Assembly: GCA_014695295.1 (NCBI GenBank)
Contig: JACJNY010000059.1
Coordinates: forward strand, 124,001-188,000
Source of the DNA: Microcoleus sp. FACHB-61
Lineage (GTDB): Bacteria > Cyanobacteriota > Cyanobacteriia > Cyanobacteriales > Microcoleaceae
Direction of reading: 5' to 3'
Length of the DNA stretch: 64,000 nucleotides
Of this stretch, positions 1-8,241 are shown in pieces. The translations under genes were made by a program, and so were the position numbers. How positions within the stretch are numbered: the first letter of the stretch is position 1; the number at the start of each line of letters is the position of its first letter. The notes under the pieces are model-generated. The model was not told the origin of the DNA and did not search any database. It was given only the letters and a program-made list of their open reading frames with translations.

Positions 1-190
1 CACTGAGCCGTAATATATGTTGCGAGTGGTAGGATGTGTTGTGCAAGTCCCGAAAAGATATTTCTTAAGGTAGGTGTCAGAATTAATTATAATAAATGCG
101 AACTCAAATTTAGTTGAGGCAGGGCGATCGTCCGCTGACTCCTTTTCTGCTAAAGTTTTGTATGTTCGTCATATCAAAGTTCTCGTTAGT

Positions 191-625
191 TTAGCTTGTG
201 GACGTACTTAAATCATACTCATCTTGAATATTCTTGATTCGGAAACTAGCATTAAATTTTTTCTTAAACTGACTTTGTAGCTGTTGTATACTTGTTGTCT
301 GTTTTGGCACTCGTGTAGACACGACAAAACATAGCTTCTTAATCTTTTGGGGATTTGCCGAAAGTAAATTAATAGTTGATTCTATTTGTTTAACCGCCTG
401 TGCAATATCGCTTCCTTTCAACTCTACATATATTTCTACTGCATCAGAAGGAATGAGTGCGTAGTCGCAACGCAAAGTCTCATTGTCACTAATAACGCAG
501 CCATCAACCTTAATTATTAATATTTCGTCTTTATTCGGGTTGAGGAACGTTATTTTACTTTTGTTCTCCTGCAAGACAATCTTGGTGTCGGATCTATGTT
601 CCTCACACTCTGGAAGACTTTTCAT
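191..625 (-). CDS. Small PD-(D/E)XK-like hypothetical protein paired with AAA ATPase
   Basis: This 144-residue protein is not a family I can name. The stretch from residue 52 to 72 reads CDYALIPSDAVEIYVELKGS, which fits the core of a PD-(D/E)XK nuclease: Asp54, then a strand carrying Glu68-Leu-Lys70, followed by a helix (residues 73-88). Before this core lies a short charged N-terminal segment with a hydrophobic strand at residues 34-40. No signal peptide or membrane segment is seen. The gene starts 7 bp after the stop of the upstream ATPase on the same strand, so the two are almost certainly co-transcribed. ATPase-plus-nuclease pairs of this shape are common among phage-defence modules, but nuclease activity here is inferred from one motif only; a purely structural partner of the ATPase is the main alternative. 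Confidence 0.55.
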   Translation of the reverse strand: MKSLPECEEHRSDTKIVLQENKSKITFLNPNKDEILIIKVDGCVISDNETLRCDYALIPSDAVEIYVELKGSDIAQAVKQIESTINLLSANPQKIKKLCFVVSTRVPKQTTSIQQLQSQFKKKFNASFRIKNIQDEYDLSTSTS

Positions 626-632
626 ATACGAT

Positions 633-1922
633 TCAAACTAACTTGAGAAGTTGATCGAATTCAATAGCTAGTTCATCAGAAACAGAATCAATCACTCGCG
701 CATCAATCAACCCAGTATCAGGACACACAATACTATTGCATTTTCCATCGCTCAAAACATAGGCTGAGAGATCGGAAACATCTAATGATTTGTATCTAGA
801 TACAATCTTTTCTAGTTGATGTTGTATATCTTCGCTGGATTCTTCATAAATAAGCCCAGCCTGGAGCAGATTATTAAGTGCTGTCAGGACATAAGGACTA
901 TGGGTAGTTATAAAGAATTGAAGTTGCTCTTGGCGAGAATTAAAGACAGTAGCGATCAACTCGATAATATTACGCTGTGCGCTTGGAAATAAATGCGCTT
1001 CCGGCTCCTCAATATACACTGTCTGACCGACTGGAGGGGAAGCTATAAAAGGTAGTGCAGCTAGGATAATTGTCAGAGGTAATGTTTCCTGTTGACCGGA
1101 AGATGAGTTCGCAATACTAATACGTCTTCCATCTGCCACCTCCAGAAAATCTTTGCCTTTTTCCTGTATATGCTTACCACATAAAGACTGCTCTATTAGC
1201 CTGTTTATTTCCTCTAGTATATCTTTTGTATATTTATGTTCAAGGTAAATATTATATTTTATACGCAATTTTTTTATCGTTTCGTATGTTGAGCCAAAGG
1301 ATCTTAGAAATGGATCTAAGGTATTATTGCTTGAAAGAAAAGAAAAAATATTGCTCTGAAGATTAGCGAAAAATGAGCGACCAGCAGGAATAAAAAGCTG
1401 ATTGAAGGCGGCCTCTCGACCAATGGATCTGCCTAAACTTTCTACTAAGTGATCTTTTAAAATTTTATGGCCAAACAATGAACTATTAATAATATTATTA
1501 CTCAAAGTTATTTCAGAGCTTTCCTCTCTTGCTTTTTTGAGTAAATTGCGTAGGTCTGCCAATTGTTTCTTGAAAAAATCTGAATAGCTGAGGGAAATTC
1601 TACCTTTGGTATCCTGTTTTCTACTAACTTCTATAAAAACATTGGAAATTTCATACCTGATGAAAAAATCTTGTTTTCCCCAACTATCAGGAGGAAAATA
1701 TTCCTCAAAAGTCTTGGAATAGTTTGAATCTAGATTACGTTTTGTCTGCTCATTATTTACAACCGATAAAATTTCCCATACAAAGTTCTTAAAATAAAAT
1801 AGAAGTTTAGCGCAAACGCTTTTACCACTAGCTTGAGGACCAATAAGTATATTTATTCGTTTGATTTCAATCTCCAAATCCTTGATGCCAGCAAAGTTTC
1901 TAACTATTAATTTTTCAGCCAT
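633..1922 (-). CDS. AAA (AAA_21/AAA_15-type) ABC-like ATPase
   Basis: This 429-residue protein is an ABC-type ATPase of the OLD/RecF-like AAA_15/AAA_21 group, which act as DNA-linked or defence-linked motors rather than transporters. Counting from the ATG, the P-loop GPQASGKS lies at residues 28-35. The C-terminal half carries a signature-like SSSGQQET, a Walker B with the typical EEPEAHLFP ending, and the switch histidine in TTHSPYVL. There are no membrane segments. I place the start at the ATG at 1922; a TTG four codons upstream is also open, and no clear ribosome binding site separates them. The P-loop is only about 28 residues in, as usual for this family. The gene leads a two-gene unit with the small nuclease-like protein 7 bp downstream. 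It has no TOPRIM domain of its own, so the catalytic effector is probably the neighbour. Confidence 0.85.
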   Translation of the reverse strand: MAEKLIVRNFAGIKDLEIEIKRINILIGPQASGKSVCAKLLFYFKNFVWEILSVVNNEQTKRNLDSNYSKTFEEYFPPDSWGKQDFFIRYEISNVFIEVSRKQDTKGRISLSYSDFFKKQLADLRNLLKKAREESSEITLSNNIINSSLFGHKILKDHLVESLGRSIGREAAFNQLFIPAGRSFFANLQSNIFSFLSSNNTLDPFLRSFGSTYETIKKLRIKYNIYLEHKYTKDILEEINRLIEQSLCGKHIQEKGKDFLEVADGRRISIANSSSGQQETLPLTIILAALPFIASPPVGQTVYIEEPEAHLFPSAQRNIIELIATVFNSRQEQLQFFITTHSPYVLTALNNLLQAGLIYEESSEDIQHQLEKIVSRYKSLDVSDLSAYVLSDGKCNSIVCPDTGLIDARVIDSVSDELAIEFDQLLKLV

Positions 1923-2458
1923 AATTGAAATCAAGTATGGTAAGGGCTTGTGTCATCTTAACATACCAATTTAATTTTTATGGTTAAAGTTGTCACTTTT
2001 GTGTTAATAAACCGAATTAGTCACCCTAGGAAAAACCTCAAACAACTCTCATTAATATCAAGAGGGATTTCTACCATTTGTATCAATATACTTTTCCATT
2101 ACCGCAGTTTTTTCGTGAAAGTCGATCGCCCATATCGCCTTTCTGGTCGCTGAGGAGATTTTAGACCAACGTGCGGTTATTGATAGGGAAAGGAATTACC
2201 GAAACCCTAAAATAATACCATTTTTACAAAGTTTGGCTAGAAAATAAGTGTTGGGTTTGTTTACATCGGCTCTCGATGGCACAGGTGCGGATCTGTGAGA
2301 TTGTCGATATGCTGCGTTAGGGGTTGTTCATGGCGGCGCACCCTACGACTACTTAGCCGATCGCCACAAAGTAAACTAAAGCAATCCCAATCCGAAAATC
2401 ACTGCATCGGTTTGATTGCTGGCTAGATGCCATCGCCGATATTTCCCGCTGAAAAAAC
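1923..2458. other. Gene-free stretch upstream of the ATPase
   Basis: No convincing reading frame was found here. The stretch contains AT-rich DNA, then a short piece around 2307-2350 (gcgttaggggttgttcatgg and following gcaccctacg) that resembles dispersed non-coding repeats of filamentous cyanobacteria. The promoter of the ATPase gene must lie near 1930-2000, but I see no clear -35/-10 pair. Confidence 0.4.
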
Positions 2459-2707
2459 CTAGGAGGCGACTAAAACAGGGCACTCTGAAATCCGGCAAAC
2501 ATTGGACACGGTTGGCTGCTGCGAAACGACTTGCAGTTCGTGAGGATACCGAGGACGCGGGTCATTTTCTAACCAGATGGGCGGTACCATCATCACTTCA
2601 TAGTAAGCGATCGTATGCAAAACCCCGGGCTGGGACTTTAACTCCACTGTCAAGCCCGCTCGGTACTCAAATGCTTCTTCCCAGTCTAGGTTTTCATTGA
2701 TACCCAT
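2459..2707 (-). CDS. Small hypothetical protein
   Basis: This is an 82-residue reading frame from the ATG at 2707; 29 more codons are open upstream, but ATG 2707 opens the compact, acidic part (MGINENLDWEEAFEYRAG). It is rich in Glu, Pro and aromatic residues (for example VMMVPPIWLENDPRPRYPHE), has no signal peptide or membrane helix, and resembles no family I recognise. The last 15 or so residues look less constrained. Its composition differs from the overlapping plus-strand frame, which has random-like Arg/Leu-rich content, so the minus frame is the likelier gene. It stands alone, with non-coding DNA on both sides. Confidence 0.4.
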   Translation of the reverse strand: MGINENLDWEEAFEYRAGLTVELKSQPGVLHTIAYYEVMMVPPIWLENDPRPRYPHELQVVSQQPTVSNVCRISECPVLVAS

Positions 2708-3140
2708 AGCGATCGCGCCTCTTAATCTTGTTTCTTTTCTCAATTGTACGGCGCTACATAAAACATTGGGTACTTTCTGTTGCTTATGATACAATTTTTA
2801 ACCTTATATGTTCGTTCCCTGACAATTTAACAGAGAAGAGCAATTGTCAATAAGTAAATAGGATGATTTGGCCGACGGGTGACAAGTAAGTTGAAAAGCT
2901 AGGCTTGACAAGAGTGCGAGTTGATAAGCTGTCCCGCATCTTGCATTGTATTTTTCGGGCGGGCTACGAGAACCCACGCCACAAGAATTTCATCAAACTT
3001 GACTTTAAAATTTAGATGCGCCTCACCTTATGTCTCAACAAAAATAGGGGCGAAAGATAGCGAAGCACATCCAAGTTTCCACCCCCGAAGCTATTTCATA
3101 TCAAATCCCGTAGCATCGGAATTAATCTTACCCACAGTCA

Positions 3141-3201
3141 GGACACGGCAGTGCCGTGTCCCTACAATTAATCACGGTAGGGAAACGGCACTGCCGTGTC
3201 C
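3141..3201. repeat. Two near-identical palindromic repeats
   Basis: Two 21-bp palindromes lie 19 bp apart. The first (3141-3161) has perfect 10-bp arms GGACACGGCA / TGCCGTGTCC around one base. The second (3181-3201) is the same with one arm mismatch and a changed centre. They look like dispersed hairpin repeats of cyanobacterial intergenic DNA. Confidence 0.8.
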
Positions 3202-3256
3202 TCTATATCATTCCGGTGTAACCGGAATAGATATCATTTGCCGATTTTACAAATAA

Positions 3257-3306
3257 AGAAACCCGGTGGCAGTAGGGGCGATGCCCCCGTGCTCGCCCGG
3301 GTTTCT
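3257..3306 (-). terminator. Hairpin downstream of topA, possible terminator
   Basis: Arms AGAAACCCGG (3257-3266) and CCGGGTTTCT (3297-3306) enclose a second small stem (GGGGC/GCCCC). The hairpin begins 25 bp beyond the topA stop. There is no strong T-run on the topA side, so it may act as a transcript-end hairpin or simply be a dispersed repeat; a similar AGAAACCCGG hairpin lies at 63435-63469. Confidence 0.4.
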
Positions 3307-3331
3307 GGGATAACGGAAAACTAAACTAATT

Positions 3332-6091
3332 TTACTTAGTTGTTTTCTTAGTGGCAGTCGCAGTCGCCGTCTTTTTAGCAGTCGTTTTCTTCGCCGCAGT
3401 TTCCGTCTTTTTAGCAGTGGTTTTCTTCGCCGCAGTTTCCGTCTTTTTAGCAGTCGTTTTCTTCGCCGCAGCCTTCTCTGTTCCAGTTTCCGATTTCGCC
3501 GCAGCAGTCTTGGTTGACTTCTTCGACTTGCTGCTAGTTTTTGAGCCCGCTGCTTCCTTGGTGGCTAACAATTCCAGTGCTCTTTGTAAGGTGAAATTCT
3601 CCACAGATTCATCTTTCGACAAAGAAGCATTGATATCGCCATGTTTCACGTAGGGGCCGTAGCGACCATCATAAACATTGATCAATTCTCCCGATTCTGG
3701 ATGCGGGCCCAATTCCTTCAAAGGTGTAGCTGTTTTGCTGCTGCCCCGAACGGCTTTCGGTTGCGCTAACATTTCCAATGCCCGATCGAGCGTTATCGTC
3801 AAAACATCATCCGGCGGTTTGATCGATCGATAATCTTTCCCCACCTTACCTTGGTCATGCACCACATAAGGCCCGTACATCCCCAAATTAGCTTGCACCT
3901 TCGCCCCCGTCTCCGGGTGAGTGCCCAACAACCGAGGTAAAGTCAACAAACTCACCGCCATATCCAGCGTCACGCTATCCTTATCCGTCCCCTTCGGTAA
4001 AGAAGCCCGCTTCGGTTTCTTGTTCGTTTCCGAAATATCCCCTAACTGAACGTATGGCCCATAACTGCCAATCAGCACATAAATCGGTTCCCCAGTTTCC
4101 GGGTGAAGTCCCAATTTTTCCGGGCCTTCGGTTTTTTGCTTTAGCAGAAACTCCACTTGTTCCGGGTCTAAATCTGCCGGCGTCAAATCTTGGGGAATCG
4201 ATGCTTTTACCAAGCCCTCTTCGCTTTCAGATTCCAAGTAGGCGCCGAATTTGCCGATGCAGACTTTAGCAGAAATATTCTCCAGTACCACAGTTCGGGC
4301 AACTTTCGCGTCAATCTGACTTTCCTGTTCTTTAACTTGGGTTGCGAGTCCGGTTTCCCCTGTATAAAACTTTTGCAAATACGGCAGCCATTTCGCCTCG
4401 CCGGTGGCAATTTCATCGAGGGTTTGTTCCATTCGGGAAGTAAAACCGGTGTCTACTAAATCGGGAAAATGTGTTTCCAATAAAGTGGTGACGGCGAAAG
4501 CGGTGAATGTCGGAATTAGGGCGTTAGCTATTAATTTCGCGTATCCGCGATCGACAATTGTACCGATAATACTCGCATAGGTACTCGGACGGCCCACACC
4601 TTCGCTTTCGAGCATTTTGACCAGAGAAGCTTCCGTGTAGCGGGCGGGAGGTTGAGTTTCGTGCCCGATCGCCCCTAAATCCTTACAATTAGGTTTATCC
4701 CCCACCTTCAGCGCCGGCAAAATCACCTCTTGGTCTTCCAACGCCGCATTTGGATCGTCGGAACCTTCCACGTAGGCCCGCAAAAAGCCTGGAAAATCAA
4801 TGCGTTTGCCGCTGGAACGGAAACCGGCATCTTCTACCTGAGTTTGTACCGTAACGTGAGTTTGGCGGGAATCGGCCATTTGAGAAGCCACTGTCCGCTT
4901 CCAAATCAAATCATAGAGGCGGAAATCAATGCCATCCAATCCAGTTTGCTGCGGAGTCCGAAAAGTGCTGCCGGCGGGACGGATAGCTTCGTGGGCTTCC
5001 TGGGCGCCTTTGCTTTTCGTAGTGTATTTGCGCGGTTCGGGGCTGAGGTATTCGCTGCCGTAAAGTTCTTGCACGCAACTGCGCGCCGCTGCGATCGCCT
5101 GTTCTGACAAATGTACCGAATCCGTCCGCATATAGGTGATAAAACCTCGTTCGTACAGACTTTGGGCAATCCGCATAGTTTCCCGCGCACCCAGCCGCAG
5201 CTTACGGTTAGCTTCCTGCTGCAAAGTCGAGGTCGTAAACGGCGGCGAAGGTTTGCGGGTGACTGGCCGTTCTTCGAGATTGGTGACAGTCCAGGGTTTG
5301 TTTTGAATGCGTGAGAGTAAAGCCCGCGCCTGTTCTTCGTTCAGCAAAAGTACGCGGCGGCCGGAGATAATTTGCCCGGTATTTTCATCAAAATCGCTGC
5401 CGTTTGCAACTTTGACTTTGCCGACTGTCACGAGTTTGGCATCAAAGGAAATCTTGCCCTTTTCCAAAAGGGCTTTTAAATCCCAGTAGCTACCTTGGCG
5501 GAAGGCGCGGCGTTCGCGTTCCCGGCGCACCAACAGGCGTACAGCGACTGACTGCACTCTACCGGCCGACAAACCCCAAGCGATTTTTTTCCACAGTAGC
5601 GGAGAGAGTGTGTAACCGACGAGTCGATCGAGAATCCGGCGAGTTTCTTGGGCTTGTACAACTCGATTGTCGATATCGCGGCAGTGAGTTAAGGCGTCGC
5701 GGATAGCTTCGCGGGTGATTTCGTGAAACACCATCCGCTTGATGGGAACTTTGGGTTTGAGGATTTGCAGCAAATGCCAGGAAATGCTTTCGCCTTCCCG
5801 GTCTTCGTCAGTGGCTAGGATCAGTTCTGTGGCGTCTTTGAGGGCGTCTTTGAGTTCTTTAACAATTTTCTTTTTATCTTTCGGGATGACGTAGAGGGGT
5901 TCAAAGTCTGCTTCCACGTTTACGCCCAGTTGCGCCCATTTTTCTCCTTTAACGGCTTCTGGTATTTCTTCGGCGGAGGATGGTAGGTCGCGGACATGGC
6001 CCATCGATGCCTCTACACGGTAGGTGGAGGGCAGGAAGTTGCGGATGGTGCGGGCTTTGGTCGGAGATTCGACGATGACTAAGGTTGACAT
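3332..6091 (-). CDS. topA: DNA topoisomerase I
   Basis: This 919-residue type IA topoisomerase relaxes negative supercoils in the nucleoid. It opens with the TOPRIM domain ([10 protein letters not shown] at 4-13, acidic motif DEDRE at 95-99). The active-site tyrosine is Tyr320 in [10 protein letters not shown]. The central toroid is complete. After about residue 600 come several copies of the topoisomerase C-terminal repeat with GxYGPYV motifs, which replace the zinc fingers of enterobacterial TopA, as is usual in cyanobacteria. The last 60 or so residues are a Lys/Ala/Thr tail built from 12-residue repeats ([12 protein letters not shown] type), resembling histone H1-like tails and probably a non-specific DNA contact. 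The ATG at 6091 precedes [10 protein letters not shown], the conserved family start. It is transcribed alone and divergently from the 6584 gene. Confidence 0.97.
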   Translation of the reverse strand: MSTLVIVESPTKARTIRNFLPSTYRVEASMGHVRDLPSSAEEIPEAVKGEKWAQLGVNVEADFEPLYVIPKDKKKIVKELKDALKDATELILATDEDREGESISWHLLQILKPKVPIKRMVFHEITREAIRDALTHCRDIDNRVVQAQETRRILDRLVGYTLSPLLWKKIAWGLSAGRVQSVAVRLLVRRERERRAFRQGSYWDLKALLEKGKISFDAKLVTVGKVKVANGSDFDENTGQIISGRRVLLLNEEQARALLSRIQNKPWTVTNLEERPVTRKPSPPFTTSTLQQEANRKLRLGARETMRIAQSLYERGFITYMRTDSVHLSEQAIAAARSCVQELYGSEYLSPEPRKYTTKSKGAQEAHEAIRPAGSTFRTPQQTGLDGIDFRLYDLIWKRTVASQMADSRQTHVTVQTQVEDAGFRSSGKRIDFPGFLRAYVEGSDDPNAALEDQEVILPALKVGDKPNCKDLGAIGHETQPPARYTEASLVKMLESEGVGRPSTYASIIGTIVDRGYAKLIANALIPTFTAFAVTTLLETHFPDLVDTGFTSRMEQTLDEIATGEAKWLPYLQKFYTGETGLATQVKEQESQIDAKVARTVVLENISAKVCIGKFGAYLESESEEGLVKASIPQDLTPADLDPEQVEFLLKQKTEGPEKLGLHPETGEPIYVLIGSYGPYVQLGDISETNKKPKRASLPKGTDKDSVTLDMAVSLLTLPRLLGTHPETGAKVQANLGMYGPYVVHDQGKVGKDYRSIKPPDDVLTITLDRALEMLAQPKAVRGSSKTATPLKELGPHPESGELINVYDGRYGPYVKHGDINASLSKDESVENFTLQRALELLATKEAAGSKTSSKSKKSTKTAAAKSETGTEKAAAKKTTAKKTETAAKKTTAKKTETAAKKTTAKKTATATATKKTTK
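3369..3476 (-). repeat. 36-bp tandem repeats in the topA tail
   Basis: Three consecutive 36-bp units (3369-3404, 3405-3440, 3441-3476) encode the 12-residue [16 protein letters not shown] repeats. They are almost identical at the DNA level, which points to recent slippage, so tail length probably varies between strains. Confidence 0.85.
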
Positions 6092-6131
6092 GGCATCTTT
6101 TTAATATGGATGGCAGCGCAGCTAGAGGGTG

Positions 6132-6160
6132 TGATTTAGAGAGTTTAGGTCAGATGTCAA
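6132..6160 (-). promoter_or_regulatory. Possible topA promoter
   Basis: On the minus strand a perfect TTGACA lies at 6160-6155, about 65 bp upstream of the topA ATG. The -10 that should follow is poor (TAAATC-like at 6138-6133, 16-bp spacer), so this is a tentative call. Confidence 0.3.
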
Positions 6161-6420
6161 GGCTTCTTTCAACTTTGGGGGATTATTTTCAAACTACCTT
6201 AATTTTTAAGTTACTGCCGATCGGGTGGCAGGTGACAAGCTGATGGGATTTTACTGCTTTCGGGGCAGAGGCCGCGAATCGCCTCTCTACAAGATGCACC
6301 TGATGATGACCTGACTCTAGCAGAATTGTCGGTAACTGGATGTTGAGACTGCTGGATGCGGGCGGATGGTTCCTCAATCTCGTTGTAACTTGAAGCTTGG
6401 GGAGGGTTGGGGCGATCGGT

Positions 6421-6451
6421 TTTAAATTTTAGATTTTAGATTTTAGATTGA
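6421..6451. repeat. TTTTAGA heptamer repeat
   Basis: Three direct copies of a 7-bp unit TTTTAGA with flanking partial copies. The same unit, as its complement TCTAAAA, recurs at 23943-23978 and 36247-36280. The 6092-6583 interval otherwise holds only the divergent upstream regions of topA and the 6584 gene. Confidence 0.7.
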
Positions 6452-6583
6452 GAAAGATTTACTGAGTAGAGGTTTGGGGCTTTGGTACAGTACGCAGTGC
6501 AGCGTAAGCGTTGCGATCGGAAAAAAAGCCATCACAGAGGATTAAAATTACTTGAGCGATCGATCGAGTCTCTGAACAATGCC

Positions 6584-7255
6584 ATGACATTTGAATTCGA
6601 CCATCTTTTCATCCTTACTGATATTGGTGCTTCGGAAGCTAATCGTTTATCATCCTTCGGTTTAGTTGAGGGTGCATCTCGCATTCATCGCGGACAAGGT
6701 ACAGCCAATCGCTCTTTCTTTTTCCATAACGCAATGTTGGAATTGTTATGGATTCACGATCCAGAGGAGGCGAAGTCTGAGCCAATTCATTTGACTCGTC
6801 TTTGGGAGCGATCGACAAATCGGAATAATGGTGCGTGTCCGTTTGGCATCTGTTTGCGTCCAGCCAAAGGTTCTGAGGACACAGTTGCATTTTCTAGTTG
6901 GGCATATCGTCCACCTTATTTATCTGAAACGATGAGTATCGCAGTAGGAACAAATAGTGATGTTTTGACTGAGCCGATGCTTTTCCAAATTTCCTTTGGT
7001 AAACGTCCAGATCAATACTCTGCTGATAAGTCACAGCCTTTGGATCATGGTGTGGGTTTCCGCGAAATTACTCGTGTAGAATTAGTCAGTCCTGCTGCCA
7101 ATAATCCGTCACCTGAACTTCAAGCAGTGCTTGAGACAAATCAGCTAAAGTTACGGATAGGAACCGAGTATCTTGTGGAGCTTGGTTTTGATGGAGAAGT
7201 ACAGGGACAACAGGTTGATTTTCGACCTGGATTGCCGCTTATTATCAGTTGGTAA
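6584..7255 (+). CDS. VOC-family glyoxalase-like protein
   Basis: This 223-residue protein begins MTFEFDHLFILTDIGA, the typical opening strand of the Glyoxalase_3-like branch of the vicinal oxygen chelate superfamily, with a possible metal-binding His in FDHLF. A second half with FFFHNAMLELLWIHDP and a C-terminal strand FRPGLPLIISW fits the same fold. The reaction is unknown; members include lyases, dioxygenases and antibiotic-binding proteins, and the sequence does not choose between them. I place the start at ATG 6584; 34 codons are open upstream, but they are basic, disordered and overlap a HIP1-like site, while the domain begins exactly at this Met. The gene stands alone; the AraC-type pseudogene converges on it 14 bp downstream and may once have been its regulator. 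Confidence 0.7.
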   Translation: MTFEFDHLFILTDIGASEANRLSSFGLVEGASRIHRGQGTANRSFFFHNAMLELLWIHDPEEAKSEPIHLTRLWERSTNRNNGACPFGICLRPAKGSEDTVAFSSWAYRPPYLSETMSIAVGTNSDVLTEPMLFQISFGKRPDQYSADKSQPLDHGVGFREITRVELVSPAANNPSPELQAVLETNQLKLRIGTEYLVELGFDGEVQGQQVDFRPGLPLIISW

Positions 7256-7269
7256 TCTAAACCAGCCAG

Positions 7270-7536
7270 TTAACAATGAGTTCTAAAAGCTGTAGGAATC
7301 ATGCCCGTAAGCTGCCGAAACTGTTTTCTCAAATGGCTGTGGCTATTGAACCCATACCAATCAGGCAATTTCTATAATCGATCGCTCTTTTTTTCTTAAC
7401 AAATGCTTAGCCCTATCAATATCTGCTGCAACAGCGGGTATTGAGGATGACTCAAATGAAATTTACTCAGACCTAGCAATCCCGCTAAATTTGCAAGTTT
7501 TATCTCTTGACTTAGATGATGGTCGATGTATAGCGT
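7270..7536 (-). pseudogene. Decayed AraC-family DNA-binding domain
   Basis: Read on the minus strand in shifting frames, this stretch encodes the two helix-turn-helix motifs of an AraC/XylS C-terminal domain. From 7536 downward: LYIDHHLSQEIKLANLAGLL followed by GLSKFHLS, then after a frame change DIDRAKHLLRKKERSIIEIA, and after further changes LIGMGSIATA and SHLRKQFRQLTGMIPTAFRT ending in a TAA at 7272-7270. At least two or three frameshifts separate the pieces and the N-terminal sensing domain is missing, so it cannot make a regulator. It lies convergent to the glyoxalase-like gene and beside the IS630-like fragment, suggesting decay after the transposon arrived. The 7537-7731 remainder holds no gene. 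Confidence 0.7.
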
Positions 7537-7655
7537 TTCTCAGCTTGGTGGGGTAAATGCCCCTATAAATAATAAGCTTTAAAGTTCCCTTGAAGCTTAC
7601 CTATTGGTTTGAGACTCAAAACTGTAATATTGTTTTTTACAAGCCTTTTTAAGCC

Positions 7656-7684
7656 AATATTAGTTTCATCTTGACACTAATATT
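7656..7684. repeat. Inverted repeat beside the IS630-like fragment
   Basis: Perfect 9-bp arms AATATTAGT / ACTAATATT around an 11-base loop, followed on the plus strand by a run of eight T (7691-7698). A second small hairpin (GTAGCTTG/CAAGCTAC) spans 7710-7735 across the transposase stop codon. These may be remnants of the transposon end. Confidence 0.5.
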
Positions 7685-7731
7685 TGAGTGTTTTTTTTCG
7701 GGATTTGGGGTAGCTTGTTCTAAATGGCAAG

Positions 7732-8241
7732 CTACTTCGAGCAATTTTTTTTAGCTTTTTCCAACTCGATGCTTGCCTCCTGAGCTTCTTCGTTACTCAG
7801 AGGCTTTGGTTCCTTTAAGTTGGCTTTCATGCGATAGTGTAATTGCTTGTGTAATGTTTGATATTTGACTGAGACTTGATAGTTATCTTCTACCCACTGA
7901 CCAATTTCTTTATAAGTTTTAAAATCACAGGATTCTTCACTTAATTTTTGTGATAATCCTGCTATAACCGCTGAGGGAATTACTCGGGGTCTACCAGTTG
8001 CTTGCCGTATTTTTAACAGTTCTGGCAGGCCACCCGCAATATATTGTTTTAACCATCTATGTACAGTAATTCTATGTACACCTAAACGTTCAGCTACATC
8101 TGTAAGGCTTTCACTGGCTCCAGCTTTTAACCAATAAAGTGCCTGAATTTTTTGTTTATTAGGTATAGTTCGCTGCTGCGACAGAATTATTTTTAACTCG
8201 TCTGCTGTTAAATCAATTCTTTCTTGGTAGTTTACTTTCAT
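7732..8241 (-). CDS. IS630-like transposase N-terminal fragment (orfA)
   Basis: This 169-residue protein holds only the DNA-binding half of an IS630-type transposase: a first helix-turn-helix (SLTDVAERLGVHRITVHRWLKQY), a GRPR-type minor-groove linker (TGRPRVIPS) and a second winged-helix region (FKTYKEIGQWVEDNYQVSVK). The DDE catalytic half is absent: only unrelated DNA follows the stop, and the decayed AraC gene starts 196 bp further on. The coding 3' end has a run of eight A (read on the gene strand), the kind of slippery site used for orfA-orfB frameshifting in this family, but no orfB remains. Its ATG overlaps the phosphatase stop as ATGA. The fragment cannot transpose by itself; it could still bind DNA. 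Confidence 0.75.
   Translation of the reverse strand: MKVNYQERIDLTADELKIILSQQRTIPNKQKIQALYWLKAGASESLTDVAERLGVHRITVHRWLKQYIAGGLPELLKIRQATGRPRVIPSAVIAGLSQKLSEESCDFKTYKEIGQWVEDNYQVSVKYQTLHKQLHYRMKANLKEPKPLSNEEAQEASIELEKAKKNCSK

Larger units (their letters stand above)
2708..3331. other. Gene-free stretch with palindromic repeats
   Basis: No supported gene lies here. A plus-strand open frame at 2921-3256 has a composition unlike protein and runs across the palindromic repeats at 3141-3201, so I reject it. The right end holds the hairpin that probably ends topA transcription. Confidence 0.45.

Noticed and set aside
2921-3256. 111-codon plus-strand frame beside topA
   Set aside because: It spans palindromic repeats and has no start signal or protein-like pattern.
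3351-3653. Plus-strand Val/Phe/Ala-rich frame opposite the topA tail
   Set aside because: It is the complement of the Lys/Ala/Thr repeat coding sequence and has no independent signal.
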